From: Acidobacteriaceae bacterium
GTDB taxonomy: Bacteria; Acidobacteriota; Terriglobia; Terriglobales; Acidobacteriaceae
Assembly: GCA_027449965.1 (NCBI GenBank)
Contig: DAIDKP010000026.1
Location: 248,001 to 312,000, forward strand
DNA length: 64,000 bases
Reading direction: 5' to 3'
In this document: piece by piece, positions 24,837 through 32,901 of the stretch
How the letters are laid out: every line of letters starts with the position of its first letter
Numbering within the stretch: position 1 is the first letter of the stretch
Made by a program: the position numbers and the translations under genes
The notes under the pieces: generated by a model
Told to the model about the DNA's origin: nothing
Database searches by the model: none
The model's input: only the letters and a program-made list of their open reading frames with translations

Positions 24837-25311
24837 TCCATCGCCGCGGCTGATGTTTCGGCCCGGCAGCTTTTACCTGGAAGCACGAACACTCAGCTTC
24901 CCGCCGGGTTCGTTTCATTCGCTGTTGCTGGAGCAGAATTTCGAGCCGAAACATTGAGATCAGAGCTTTCCAAGACATAGAAGGATCGTTCCCGACAGAT
25001 CGTCCTCAAGGGATCGTCCTCTTCTGGATCATGCCGGAAAGATCACTCCGGAAGGATCACGCCGGAAAGATCATCTCTGGTGCTGCTCCACTCTCCGTCT
25101 CCTCAGGCTCCGAGATGCCGGTCCTTGTCGGAGCCGATCCCTGGCGGCAGGCTCGGCAGGATTTCCCAGACTGCTGTTCTGCGGCTGGACTCTGCTGCGA
25201 TCCTGCCCGGCAGAGAATTCATCTCGCCATCTCTCACCTTTGAAAGCCCTCTAATCCATCGCTTCCATCTTTGGTTCTCCTGCTGCAACAGTCACGGCGC
25301 AGGAGGATGCA
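24837..25311. other. intergenic region with repeats, no supported gene
   Basis: A 475-base gap between cheX and flgF, the longest inside the flagellar cluster. No reading frame here looks coding. It contains GATCGTCCTC twice (about 24999-25020) and three 14-base repeat units at 25034-25073. I found no good FliA-type promoter, so the promoter of flgF onward remains unidentified. Confidence 0.5.
25034..25073. repeat. 14-bp tandem repeat, three copies, upstream of flgF
   Basis: CCGGAARGATCA repeated three times (25034-25045, 25048-25059, 25062-25073) with two-base spacers, giving a 14-base period. It lies 238 bases before flgF. A regulatory role is possible but not shown by anything else in the sequence. 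Confidence 0.8.
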
Positions 25312-26049
25312 ATGGATAGTGGATATTACGCTGCCTACGCCGGATATATCGCTCGAACGCAGGCTCTGGATGCGGCGGCAGACAACCTGGCCAACGCGCA
25401 GACGGTGGGATACAGGGCCGAGCGCGAGAACTTTCGCTCGGTGCTGCTCGACCCGCTGCAAGGCAACTCCCAGCTTGGTTCGACGGTCAACAATTATGGT
25501 GTTGTCCACGGTGACCAGCTGGATATGGGTCAGGGCGCGCTGACGGCGACGGGAAATCCTCTCGATCTTGCCATTCAGGGCGAAGGATTCTTTGCCACCC
25601 AGACGCCGGACGGAGTTCGCTACACGCGCAACGGCGGCTTTCATCGCAGCAACACCGGAGTGCTGATCAACGGCAGCGGTGACCCGGTGCTCTCCGCGCA
25701 ATCCAGGCCGATTGTCATTCCTCCGGGCGAGATCGCCGTCGGCGACGACGGCGTGATCTCCGTCGATGGTGGAGCGGTTGCTGTCGTGGGAGTCTTTGCG
25801 TTTCCCAAAGGTACGCAATTGACCCCGGAAGGAACCAATCGCTATCGAGCGCCGGACAAGGTGAAGACAGCGCTGGCGGCCTCGCCGGTTCATTCGCACG
25901 CGCTTGAGTCTTCCAATCAGGACACGATCACAGGAAGCATGAAGCTGATCGTCATGCAGCGCCAGGCAGAGACGATGCAGAAGGCGCTCACGATCTTTCA
26001 TCTGGACTTCAACAAGACAGCCGCCGAGGATCTGCCACGCGTCGTCTGA
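25312..26049 (+). CDS. flgF: flagellar proximal rod protein FlgF
   Basis: Rod subunit inside the periplasm. The 245-residue product has the rod N-terminal motif (QALDAAADNLANAQTVGYRA), the central segment AIQGEGFFATQTPDGVRYTRNG shared by FlgE/F/G, and a C-terminal helix ending near QAETMQKALTIF. FlgF rather than FlgG is chosen because the true FlgG follows and because the C-terminus lacks the FlgG ending. ATG 25312 is preceded by AGGAGG. Confidence 0.9.
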   Translation: MDSGYYAAYAGYIARTQALDAAADNLANAQTVGYRAERENFRSVLLDPLQGNSQLGSTVNNYGVVHGDQLDMGQGALTATGNPLDLAIQGEGFFATQTPDGVRYTRNGGFHRSNTGVLINGSGDPVLSAQSRPIVIPPGEIAVGDDGVISVDGGAVAVVGVFAFPKGTQLTPEGTNRYRAPDKVKTALAASPVHSHALESSNQDTITGSMKLIVMQRQAETMQKALTIFHLDFNKTAAEDLPRVV

Positions 26050-26054
26050 TAGGA

Positions 26055-26071
26055 GAGCCGACGATCGGCTC
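26055..26071. repeat. inverted repeat in the flgF-flgG gap
   Basis: GAGCCGA, three bases, TCGGCTC: a perfect 7-bp stem six bases after the flgF stop. There is no following T run, so it is not a clear terminator; it could stabilise the flgF mRNA end. Confidence 0.5.
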
Positions 26072-26200
26072 CTTGCCGACAGATTCGCGGATCGGCAGTT
26101 CCGCTGACCAGCAGGACCCCGGATGCAGCCGGCAGGCAGGCCGCGAAGGCAAACTGCATGGAAACAATCAGGACGCGCAGGCGAATAAGGAGAAACAAAG

Positions 26201-26989
26201 ATGATTCGAGCACTCTACACGGCAGCCAGCGGCATGATGGCCCAGCAGATGAATCTGGACACCATTGCCAACAATCTGGCCAACTCCTCCACGACCGGTT
26301 TCCACCAGCTTCGTCTGCAGTTCCAGGACATGCTTTACCAGAATCTGATCACTCCCGGCGCAGCGCAGACGCAATCGACGATCTCTGCCGGCTTGCAGAT
26401 TGGCCTGGGCACGCTGCCGGCTGCAACCGAGGTCATCATGACGCAGGGAGAGCTGAACCAGACCAACAACCCGCTGGATGTGGCCATTGAAGGAGCGGGA
26501 TTCTTTCAGGTGCAGCAGTTGAATGGCCAGATCGCCTACACCCGTGCCGGGCAGTTCCAGCTCAACAATCAGGGAACCCTCGTGACCACCAACGGTGACA
26601 TCGTGATTCCCACCATCACCGTGCCGCCCAATGCAACCTCGGTGACCATCACTCCCTACGGCGTGGTCAATGCCACGCTGCCGGGGCAGACCAATCCTTC
26701 GCAGCTCGGGCAGTTGCAACTGGCCACCTTTGCCAATCCCGGCGGGCTGCAAAGCATGGGCGGCAATCTGCTGACGCAGACTCTGGCCTCGGGCGATCCG
26801 ATTGTCGGCAATCCGGGCGGCGTGGAAGGGCTTGGCATGTTGCAGCAGGGATATCTGGAGAACTCGAACGTCGATGTGGTCACGGAGTTTGTGCAGATGG
26901 TGCTGGCGCAGCGCGCGTATGAATCGAACTCCAAGGTGATCAAGGCCGCGGATCAGATGTATTCGCAAGTCAACAACATGACGCAGTGA
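26201..26989 (+). CDS. flgG: flagellar distal rod protein FlgG
   Basis: Distal rod subunit linking rod to hook. The 262-residue product is the standard FlgG length, starting MIRALYTAASGMMAQQMNLD with IANNLANSSTTGF. It has the central AIEGAGFFQVQQLNGQ segment and the conserved end (GYLENSNVDVVTEFVQMVLA, QRAYESNSKVIKAADQMYSQ). ATG 26201 follows AAGGAGAAAC. flgA begins eight bases after the stop. Confidence 0.97.
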   Translation: MIRALYTAASGMMAQQMNLDTIANNLANSSTTGFHQLRLQFQDMLYQNLITPGAAQTQSTISAGLQIGLGTLPAATEVIMTQGELNQTNNPLDVAIEGAGFFQVQQLNGQIAYTRAGQFQLNNQGTLVTTNGDIVIPTITVPPNATSVTITPYGVVNATLPGQTNPSQLGQLQLATFANPGGLQSMGGNLLTQTLASGDPIVGNPGGVEGLGMLQQGYLENSNVDVVTEFVQMVLAQRAYESNSKVIKAADQMYSQVNNMTQ

Positions 26990-26996
26990 GGGCGCG

Positions 26997-27620
26997 GTGA
27001 GCCAGGCAAGCACGCTTCGGGAAAGGTTGTATCGGTGGGCCGTCGTAGGCGGCGGGTTGCTGCTGCTGATCTTCGCGCCGTCGGCATGGGGCGCAGCCGG
27101 AAACAACGCGAATGCGGGAAGCTCCGTCACGGCGGGTGACCATACTCAGCCGGATTGCAGCCGCATTCTGGAGGATCGAGCACTGGGACTTCGTTGGCGA
27201 TGGGTGAAGCAAAGTGGTGGACGGCCGGGCCGATGGCTTCCGATCGCCGATTCCGCTCGTCCAGTCGAGATAGCCAAGCCATCCGGATGTGCCGAGTCAC
27301 GAGGGAAAGCGGCATCCGTAGTTGCAGCCGGCACGAAACCCGGGTCGGTGACGACAGCACAGGCGAGGGTGGTTGCCATGAAGCCGGTGATCCAGGTGGG
27401 CGATCCCGTGGTGGTGATGCAAAGTCAGGGCAGTGTGTTGGCTCGACTCCCGGGCGTGGCGCTGGCTGCGGCAGCCGCGGGCACACCTCTTCTGGTTCGC
27501 CTGAGAGTCGGGAATGGTGGATTTGGGAAAGCGGCAGGTCGCATCGTCCACACGCACGCCGTGGCGCACGGGCTGGTGCAGTGGGATAGCGCGATCGAAT
27601 GGAGTGGTGCGAGCTGGTGA
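26997..27620 (+). CDS. flgA: flagellar P-ring assembly chaperone FlgA
   Basis: Periplasmic chaperone for FlgI during P-ring assembly. The 207-residue product has an N-terminal signal peptide (hydrophobic segment about residues 14-32 ending SAWGA) and a C-terminal SAF-like domain with the FlgA pattern: VVAMKPVIQVGDPVVVMQSQ, then GVALAAAAAGTPLLVRLRVG and a final AGRIVHTHAVAHG. Sequence identity is visibly low, so position between flgG and flgH carries weight. The start is GTG at 26997. Confidence 0.8.
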   Translation: MSQASTLRERLYRWAVVGGGLLLLIFAPSAWGAAGNNANAGSSVTAGDHTQPDCSRILEDRALGLRWRWVKQSGGRPGRWLPIADSARPVEIAKPSGCAESRGKAASVVAAGTKPGSVTTAQARVVAMKPVIQVGDPVVVMQSQGSVLARLPGVALAAAAAGTPLLVRLRVGNGGFGKAAGRIVHTHAVAHGLVQWDSAIEWSGASW

Positions 27621-27754
27621 GCGCCGTTCTATGTAAGGATGCGGGTGCGGAGAAACGGTTCATAGGTCCGGGTGCAAGTTGGCACATTCGGCCACGCCCG
27701 TGCGGGTACACGCCGAATCGACAGGCAAGTGTCGGCAGAGGAGAAGGAACAGAG

Positions 27755-28531
27755 ATGAGTCAGCGAATCCAATTCGGCATACTGCGCACGTTCGGAAGGC
27801 TCCGCGTGGCATCCGTGTGGACGCTCGCCTTTGTGCTGTTCGCGGCAGCAGCGCCGTCCCCGTCCTTCGCCCTGGGACACAAGAAAAAACCGGGAACTTC
27901 GGCAAAGAAGCAGACGCCGCCGGAAGAAGCGCTTTCGACCTACATCCAGCGCGTGCGAGCTGAGCATGATGCCGAGGTGCTGAATGCCGGTTCGATCTGG
28001 AGCGATCAGGGGAGTCTGGTGCGGCTGTCCAACGATGCCAAGGCCACCAAGCTCCATGACGTGATCTCGATTGTGGTCACGGAGAGTCTGGCTGCATCGA
28101 CGGACGGACAGGTGAAGAATGCGCGTGCCTCGACGTCCAACAGCGGCATCACCGGCTTGTTCGGAGCTCCCAAGCCCACCAGCACCCTGGCCAATCTGCT
28201 GGCGCAAAGTTCCTCGTCCAGCCTGGCTGCGCAAGGTCAAAGCATTACCAACTCAAGTCTGGTCACAACCTTTGGCGGCGAGGTTGTTGATCTGTTGCCC
28301 AACGGCATGATGGTGGTGCAGGCCACCCGGCAGTTGACTTTTTCGCAGCAGACGCAGGTGATTCGACTGCGCGGGCTGGTGCGACCAGAGGATGTGAACT
28401 TTCTCAATCAGGTGGACTCCTCGGCGATGACGGATCTTGAGATTGAGGTCGTGGGCAAGGGAATTGTGAATGACTCAACCTATCGCCAGAACCCCGTCTG
28501 GCGATTCCTGCAACGGATCCTGGTGTTCTGA
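27755..28531 (+). CDS. flgH: flagellar L-ring protein FlgH
   Basis: Outer-membrane ring subunit. The 258-residue product has a signal peptide (hydrophobic residues about 18-38, cleavage after SFA likely), a lysine-rich linker, and the FlgH core starting at GSIWSDQGSLVRLSNDAKAT and HDVISIVVTESLAAS, ending with GKGIVNDSTYRQNPVWRFLQ. There is no lipobox cysteine after the hydrophobic segment, whereas FlgH is normally a lipoprotein. ATG 27755 is preceded by GGAGAAGGAA. The stop overlaps flgI (TGATG). Confidence 0.92.
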   Translation: MSQRIQFGILRTFGRLRVASVWTLAFVLFAAAAPSPSFALGHKKKPGTSAKKQTPPEEALSTYIQRVRAEHDAEVLNAGSIWSDQGSLVRLSNDAKATKLHDVISIVVTESLAASTDGQVKNARASTSNSGITGLFGAPKPTSTLANLLAQSSSSSLAAQGQSITNSSLVTTFGGEVVDLLPNGMMVVQATRQLTFSQQTQVIRLRGLVRPEDVNFLNQVDSSAMTDLEIEVVGKGIVNDSTYRQNPVWRFLQRILVF

Positions 28532-30012
28532 TGACCATACGAGAGAAGATGCGAAGCGGGAGTTTGTTCGGCGCGTGGCCTGGTTTCCGGATCGTAGCCC
28601 TGCTGCTGTGCGGGCTGCTTCCGATGACGATGACGGCGCAGGCTCTGCCACAGGCTGGAGCCTTGCCACGGGCTGGAGCCTTGCCACAAACCCGAGCCTT
28701 GCCCCAGCCGCAGGCCCGAGCCTTGCCGCAGGCCCCAGGCTTGCCGCAAGCCGGAGCCGGGCCGCTGACCGGCATCAGTCAACCGCCGGCAACCGTCCTC
28801 CTTGCTGCTCCCGGCCTTGTGCCGCAGCCTGGAATCGCGCCTCAGGGCGCGCAGTACCCTCCGGCAGGTGTTGGAACCATGAGCCTGCCGCCGAATGCTC
28901 CGCCTTCAAATGTCCCGGGCAGCGCAGGCGGTGTTTCGGTGAGTTCCGATCCTCGACCAGAGCGTCGCGCTCTGGTCAAGGATGTGGCTTCGATCGAAGG
29001 GATTCGGGATAACCAGTTGATCGGCTACGGTGTGGTCGTCGGATTGCGCGGAACTGGCGATACGCAGCAGACGATCTTTCCCATGCAGACCCTGCTTTCC
29101 ATTCTTCTGCGCATGGGCGTGAATGTGCCACAGACCGGCACGTTGAGCGCTCAGAATATGCAGGTCAAAAATATGGCTGCGGTGTTCATTGAAGCGACGC
29201 TGCCGCCGTTTATCCGCTCTGGACAAAAGATTGATGTCACGGTCTCCTCTGCCGGGGATGCCCGCTCGCTGGAGGGGGGTGTGTTGCTGCTTTCCCCGCT
29301 CTATGGTCCGGACGGGCAGATTTACGCGCAGGCGGAAGGGCCTCTGGTTATCGGCGGCTATCGCATCTCTGCCGGCTTCAACACAACGCAGGTGAACTAT
29401 CCGACGACCGCACGCATACCTGGCGGCGCATTGGTGGAGCGAACCGTTCCATTTGAGTTGAAGCAGATGCGCACCGTCGATGTGGAGCTGCGGGACGCCG
29501 ACTTCCACACCGCCGAGCGCATGGCTCAGGCCATTGATGTCAGTCTGGGTGGTCCGCGCGCCCAGGTGGTCGATAGCCGCACGGTCGAACTGATTCCGCA
29601 ACCGGGCGAGAGCCTGCCGGAGTTGCTGGATCGTGTGGAATCCACCGAGATCAATGTCTATCCAAGGGCGAAAGTCGTTGTCAATGAGCGCACGGGAACG
29701 GTGGTGATCGGCGGCAAGGTGCGTCTCCAGCCGGTGCAGATTCTGCATGGCGGACTTTCGGTCAATGTGGTCACCGAGTTCCAGGTCTCGCAGCCCAACG
29801 CTTTTGGCCAGGGTACGACCGAGGTGGTGCCGCAAACCTCGGTCCAGGCCAACGACAAGCCCGTCAATCGCATCGAGCTGAAGCAGGGAGCAACTGTAGA
29901 GGATCTGGTCGACGAGTTGCAGAAGATCGGCGCAACGGCGCGGGATGTGATCTCGATTCTGCAGGCGATGAAGGCAGCCGGAGCGCTCGAAGCCGATCTG
30001 GAGGTGCTGTGA
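28531..30012 (+). CDS. flgI: flagellar P-ring protein FlgI with repeat-rich N-terminal insert
   Basis: Periplasmic P-ring subunit. The 493-residue product has a signal peptide (residues about 16-36), then an unusual insert of about 100 residues with a repeated ALPQAG-type hexapeptide, and then the standard FlgI domain from about residue 140 (ALVKDVASIEGIRDNQLIGY, GVVVGLRGTGD) to the end (VEDLVDELQKIGATARDVIS). Typical FlgI is about 365 residues, so the excess is the insert. The ATG overlaps the flgH stop and the stop overlaps flgJ, so flgHIJ are coupled. Confidence 0.95.
   Translation: MTIREKMRSGSLFGAWPGFRIVALLLCGLLPMTMTAQALPQAGALPRAGALPQTRALPQPQARALPQAPGLPQAGAGPLTGISQPPATVLLAAPGLVPQPGIAPQGAQYPPAGVGTMSLPPNAPPSNVPGSAGGVSVSSDPRPERRALVKDVASIEGIRDNQLIGYGVVVGLRGTGDTQQTIFPMQTLLSILLRMGVNVPQTGTLSAQNMQVKNMAAVFIEATLPPFIRSGQKIDVTVSSAGDARSLEGGVLLLSPLYGPDGQIYAQAEGPLVIGGYRISAGFNTTQVNYPTTARIPGGALVERTVPFELKQMRTVDVELRDADFHTAERMAQAIDVSLGGPRAQVVDSRTVELIPQPGESLPELLDRVESTEINVYPRAKVVVNERTGTVVIGGKVRLQPVQILHGGLSVNVVTEFQVSQPNAFGQGTTEVVPQTSVQANDKPVNRIELKQGATVEDLVDELQKIGATARDVISILQAMKAAGALEADLEVL
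28651..28764 (+). repeat. coding tandem repeat in flgI
   Basis: Imperfect 18-base units (GGCTGGAGCCTTGCCACR and variants) encode a repeated AGALPQ-like hexapeptide just after the signal peptide of FlgI. Units are multiples of three, so slippage would change linker length without a frameshift. Confidence 0.8.
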
Positions 30013-30533
30013 TGGGAAGTATTGCTTTTGTGCCGGGACAACAGGTTCATCCTGTTCCGGCGGGCATGGCTGCAGCCGATCCTGCATCGGTGAGCATGGC
30101 CTCTGCCCGCCTCGCATCGGGCGGCATCGGGTCGTTGCAGACGGACGCAGCCTCGGCCGTCACAAACCCGCGTCTGGTCACAGCCGCGCATCAGTTTGAG
30201 GCGGCGATGATGCAGGAGTTGCTTGGCCCATTGACTCGCGAGATGCAGGGCATGGGTGGACTGAGCAGCGATGCCGAAGATGGTGTCACCGATGAGGGGG
30301 ATGGCGGACCCAATCAGGCGCTGACCTCCTTTGCGTCCGAGGCGCTGGGCGAGGCATTGTCGGAGCGAGGCGGCTTTGGCATTGCCAGCAGTGTTCTGAA
30401 AAAGCTCAGTCATGTTGCGGCCAAATCCGCAGATGCAGTCCGGAATCCCACGACTTCCGTCCTGTCTTCGGCCCCCCTGCGCCCGACTCAATCCGGGAAA
30501 ATTGAAAAAGCGGGAAGGCAATCCGGGAACTGA
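30012..30533 (+). CDS. flgJ: FlgJ-type rod-binding protein (no hydrolase domain)
   Basis: Rod cap/scaffold protein. The 173-residue product has the rod-binding domain at about residues 55-125: TAAHQFEAAMMQELLGPLTR, then a DGG-containing loop and SFASEALGEALSERGGFGIA. The C-terminal glucosaminidase domain found in enterobacterial FlgJ is missing, as in many other phyla, so a separate enzyme must open the cell wall. The ATG overlaps the flgI stop (TGATG); a GTG three bases earlier is also possible. Confidence 0.87.
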   Translation: MGSIAFVPGQQVHPVPAGMAAADPASVSMASARLASGGIGSLQTDAASAVTNPRLVTAAHQFEAAMMQELLGPLTREMQGMGGLSSDAEDGVTDEGDGGPNQALTSFASEALGEALSERGGFGIASSVLKKLSHVAAKSADAVRNPTTSVLSSAPLRPTQSGKIEKAGRQSGN

Positions 30534-30555
30534 GGAAAACTCAGACATTAATGAC

Positions 30556-30582
30556 TGAAGTGATTAGAAAAATCGCCGATAC
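30556..30582 (+). promoter_or_regulatory. sigma-28 (FliA) promoter of flgM
   Basis: TGAAGTGA, 11 bases, GCCGATAC: 5 of 8 and 7 of 8 matches to TAAAGTTT-N11-GCCGATAA with exact spacing. Transcription would start near 30589 at the GGGAG ribosome-binding site region of flgM, giving a very short leader. It would drive flgM-flgN-flgK-flgL. Confidence 0.75.
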
Positions 30583-30605
30583 TGCTCAGTGGGAGAAAGA
30601 GATCG

Positions 30606-30923
30606 ATGAATATTCGGAATGGAATTGAAAACTCGAATCTGACGCGGGGAGCCACCAGTCTTCCGGAGGCCAACCCAACGGTCCGCAACTCGACCGGTGC
30701 CTCGTCTGCCTTGTCGAGCGCCGTGGGAGCGGGCAACGACCAGGCGCATCTCAGTGCAGCGGCTGCGCATTTATCGCAGGCTCTGCCTTCAAGCGGAGTC
30801 AGCAGCGATGTGCGCACCGCGCTGGTGCAGCGGGTGCAAGGTGCGCTTGCGGATGGCACCTATCTGGTACCTGCATCCGCAGTGGCGGACAGGGTGATGC
30901 AAAGCATGTTCACACAGGAGTAA
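30606..30923 (+). CDS. flgM: anti-sigma-28 factor FlgM
   Basis: Small protein that binds FliA and is exported through the finished hook, releasing the sigma factor. The 105-residue product has the FlgM C-terminal pattern: HLSAAAAHLSQAL, then RTALVQRVQGALADGTYLVP and ASAVADRVMQSMF. The N-terminal half is Ser/Asn-rich and probably unstructured, as expected. The FliA-type promoter just upstream would give the classic autoregulatory loop. Followed by flgN. Confidence 0.88.
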   Translation: MNIRNGIENSNLTRGATSLPEANPTVRNSTGASSALSSAVGAGNDQAHLSAAAAHLSQALPSSGVSSDVRTALVQRVQGALADGTYLVPASAVADRVMQSMFTQE

Positions 30924-30952
30924 GGATTGGGTCAGGATGTCACAGCGTGTCT

Positions 30953-30994
30953 GAATCTGAGACATGGTATCAGGGACACAGTATCTGGGACACG
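30953..30994. repeat. 14-bp tandem repeat, three imperfect copies, between flgM and flgN
   Basis: Units GAATCTGAGACATG, GTATCAGGGACACA and GTATCTGGGACACG follow one another at 30953-30994. The last two differ at two positions. They fill part of the 105-base flgM-flgN gap. Confidence 0.72.
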
Positions 30995-31028
30995 GTGCGG
31001 CACTTAGCCCGAGGGAAGCGGCAGAGGG

Positions 31029-31442
31029 ATGGAGCAGAAGACGATGACGCGCGGAGAAGATTCGGTGCAGGTCTGGCAGGGTCTGCTGCAGGAGGCCACC
31101 GATGCGCTGGTTCGCATGGATGCGGATCGGCTGGAGGAGTTGGCGCGTTGCTGCGCTGATTTGAACCGCCAGATGCAGAGCGTCACGGCCGGGTCGGGGA
31201 CCGCCTTGTCCAGCAGACGTGTCGCGTCCTCGGATCGCGCTGCGTTTTCGATGAAGGGGCTGGAGCAGCAGCTCTCCGCGCAGCGTGCATCCATGGCGGT
31301 GATGGCACGTCTCCTGGCAGAAACGCGAGCCAATCTGCGCGTCTTGACGCGTCTGCACATGCAACGGCTCAAGGCAGCGGAATCATTGCATCCTGACGTG
31401 TGGCATTCGCGTCCGGCGGGGGTCGATTATGGGGACAATTAG
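31029..31442 (+). CDS. flgN: FlgN-like export chaperone
   Basis: Predicted cytoplasmic chaperone for the hook-filament junction proteins FlgK and FlgL. The 137-residue product is almost entirely helical, with heptad-like stretches at about residues 14-50 and 75-120, the length and composition usual for FlgN, and it overlaps flgK by 14 bases in the conserved flgM-flgN-flgK-flgL order. Sequence similarity to FlgN is weak, so the call is mainly positional. ATG 31044, nine bases after GGAG, is an alternative start. Confidence 0.7.
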   Translation: MEQKTMTRGEDSVQVWQGLLQEATDALVRMDADRLEELARCCADLNRQMQSVTAGSGTALSSRRVASSDRAAFSMKGLEQQLSAQRASMAVMARLLAETRANLRVLTRLHMQRLKAAESLHPDVWHSRPAGVDYGDN

Positions 31443-32835
31443 CTCGGCGTTAAGCCTGATTACGGGTGCATTGAATGCGGATCAGGCAGCACTGGATGTG
31501 GTTTCCAACAATGTGGCGAATGCTTCCAACACCTCCTACACGCGCCAGGTGCCCAACTGGCAGGAGAACGCGCCCATCGTTGTCAACGGAGTGAGCTATG
31601 GCTCCGGAGTCACCATGACGGGTGGAGTCTCTCAGCGCGACCGCGTTCTCAATCAGCGGCTGTTGCAGCAGCAACAGTCCAGTGCCTCGGCGAGTGCGCT
31701 TGAGTCTGCCCTGACCACGCTGCAAACCAATTTCACAGTGGCCAGCAGCACGACCAGCTCCGGCAATATCGGCACAGACATCACCAATTTCTTTAACTCC
31801 ATGACGCAGCTTGAGACAAGCCCGACCAGCAATCCGTTGCGTCAGCAGCTTTTGTCCTCAGCCACCACACTGGCCAGCGATATCTCCGGCACGGCGGCCA
31901 GCCTGAATGCGCAGCAGTCGTCGCTGGACCAGTCGATCACCACTGCCGTCTCCCAGGTGAATACGCTCACAGCTTCCCTGGGGCAGGTCAGCCAGCAGAT
32001 TCAATCCAGCTCTCCCAATCAGGATGCCGGTGTCCTCGAGGATCAGCGTCAAAGCGATCTGACGCAACTGGCAAAGTTGATCGGCATCAATTTGGTGACG
32101 ACAGAAAACAACGGCCTCAGCGTGACCACGACCAGCGGACAACTGCTGGCGACCAATGGTCAATCCTTTCAGCTCAGCACGGGAATGGTCAGCGGCGTCA
32201 GCCACATCTACCTCAACGGAACCGACATCACCAGCCAGCTTGCCTCCGGCGGGGGACAGATTGGCGGGCAACTGACGGCGCGCGATCAGGTGATTCCCAA
32301 CACCATGGCTACGCTCGATCAGCTTGCCTACAGCATCTCGACCAATGTCAACACGGTGAACAACGCAGGCACGGATTTAGCCGGGGATAACGGCGGGGCG
32401 GGCAACATCTTCGCGCCGCCCGCGGCGGTTGCTGGCAGCGCCCTATCCATGAGCGTAGTGATGACGGACCCCAATCACATTGCAGCTGCCGGGCTGGGCA
32501 ACGGCACCGGCGACAACTCGAATATCGTGTCCATGGCGAATCTGGCCAACCAATCCATCGTGAGTGGTCAAACCCCGTCCAACTACTACTCGAACATCGT
32601 AAGCACGGTCGGCAATGCAGTCTCTTCGGCCACCACGGAGAGCACAGCGCTCAGTGCCTCTGTCACGCAGTTGCAGAACCAGGTCAGTGCGCTGTCTTCG
32701 GTCAATCTGAATGACGAGGCCAGCGCGATGCAGGAGTTTGAGCGATCGTATCAGGCAGCTTCCCAGGTCTTCACCATCCTCAACACGGTCATGGCATCGG
32801 CGTTGAATATCGGCGTGGAGACGGCGGTTGCATAA
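31429..32835 (+). CDS. flgK: flagellar hook-filament junction protein FlgK
   Basis: First hook-associated protein, joining hook to filament. The 468-residue product starts MGTISSALSLITGALNADQA with VVSNNVANASNTSYTRQ, the FlgK N-terminal coil, and ends with EASAMQEFERSYQAASQVFT and VMASALNIG, the family C-terminal helix. The middle is Ser/Thr-rich. Secreted by the type III path without signal peptide. Begins inside the end of flgN. Confidence 0.95.
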   Translation: MGTISSALSLITGALNADQAALDVVSNNVANASNTSYTRQVPNWQENAPIVVNGVSYGSGVTMTGGVSQRDRVLNQRLLQQQQSSASASALESALTTLQTNFTVASSTTSSGNIGTDITNFFNSMTQLETSPTSNPLRQQLLSSATTLASDISGTAASLNAQQSSLDQSITTAVSQVNTLTASLGQVSQQIQSSSPNQDAGVLEDQRQSDLTQLAKLIGINLVTTENNGLSVTTTSGQLLATNGQSFQLSTGMVSGVSHIYLNGTDITSQLASGGGQIGGQLTARDQVIPNTMATLDQLAYSISTNVNTVNNAGTDLAGDNGGAGNIFAPPAAVAGSALSMSVVMTDPNHIAAAGLGNGTGDNSNIVSMANLANQSIVSGQTPSNYYSNIVSTVGNAVSSATTESTALSASVTQLQNQVSALSSVNLNDEASAMQEFERSYQAASQVFTILNTVMASALNIGVETAVA

Positions 32836-32901
32836 AGCAAACACGAAGTGAACTGGCCCGCGTCAGCGAGGAGAGCGGCGGGCAGGAGGCAAGCAATCCC
32901 C

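Noticed and set aside
25034-25073. Three repeats upstream of flgF considered as a mini CRISPR array
   Set aside because: Spacers are only two bases and no cas gene is present; it is a simple tandem repeat.
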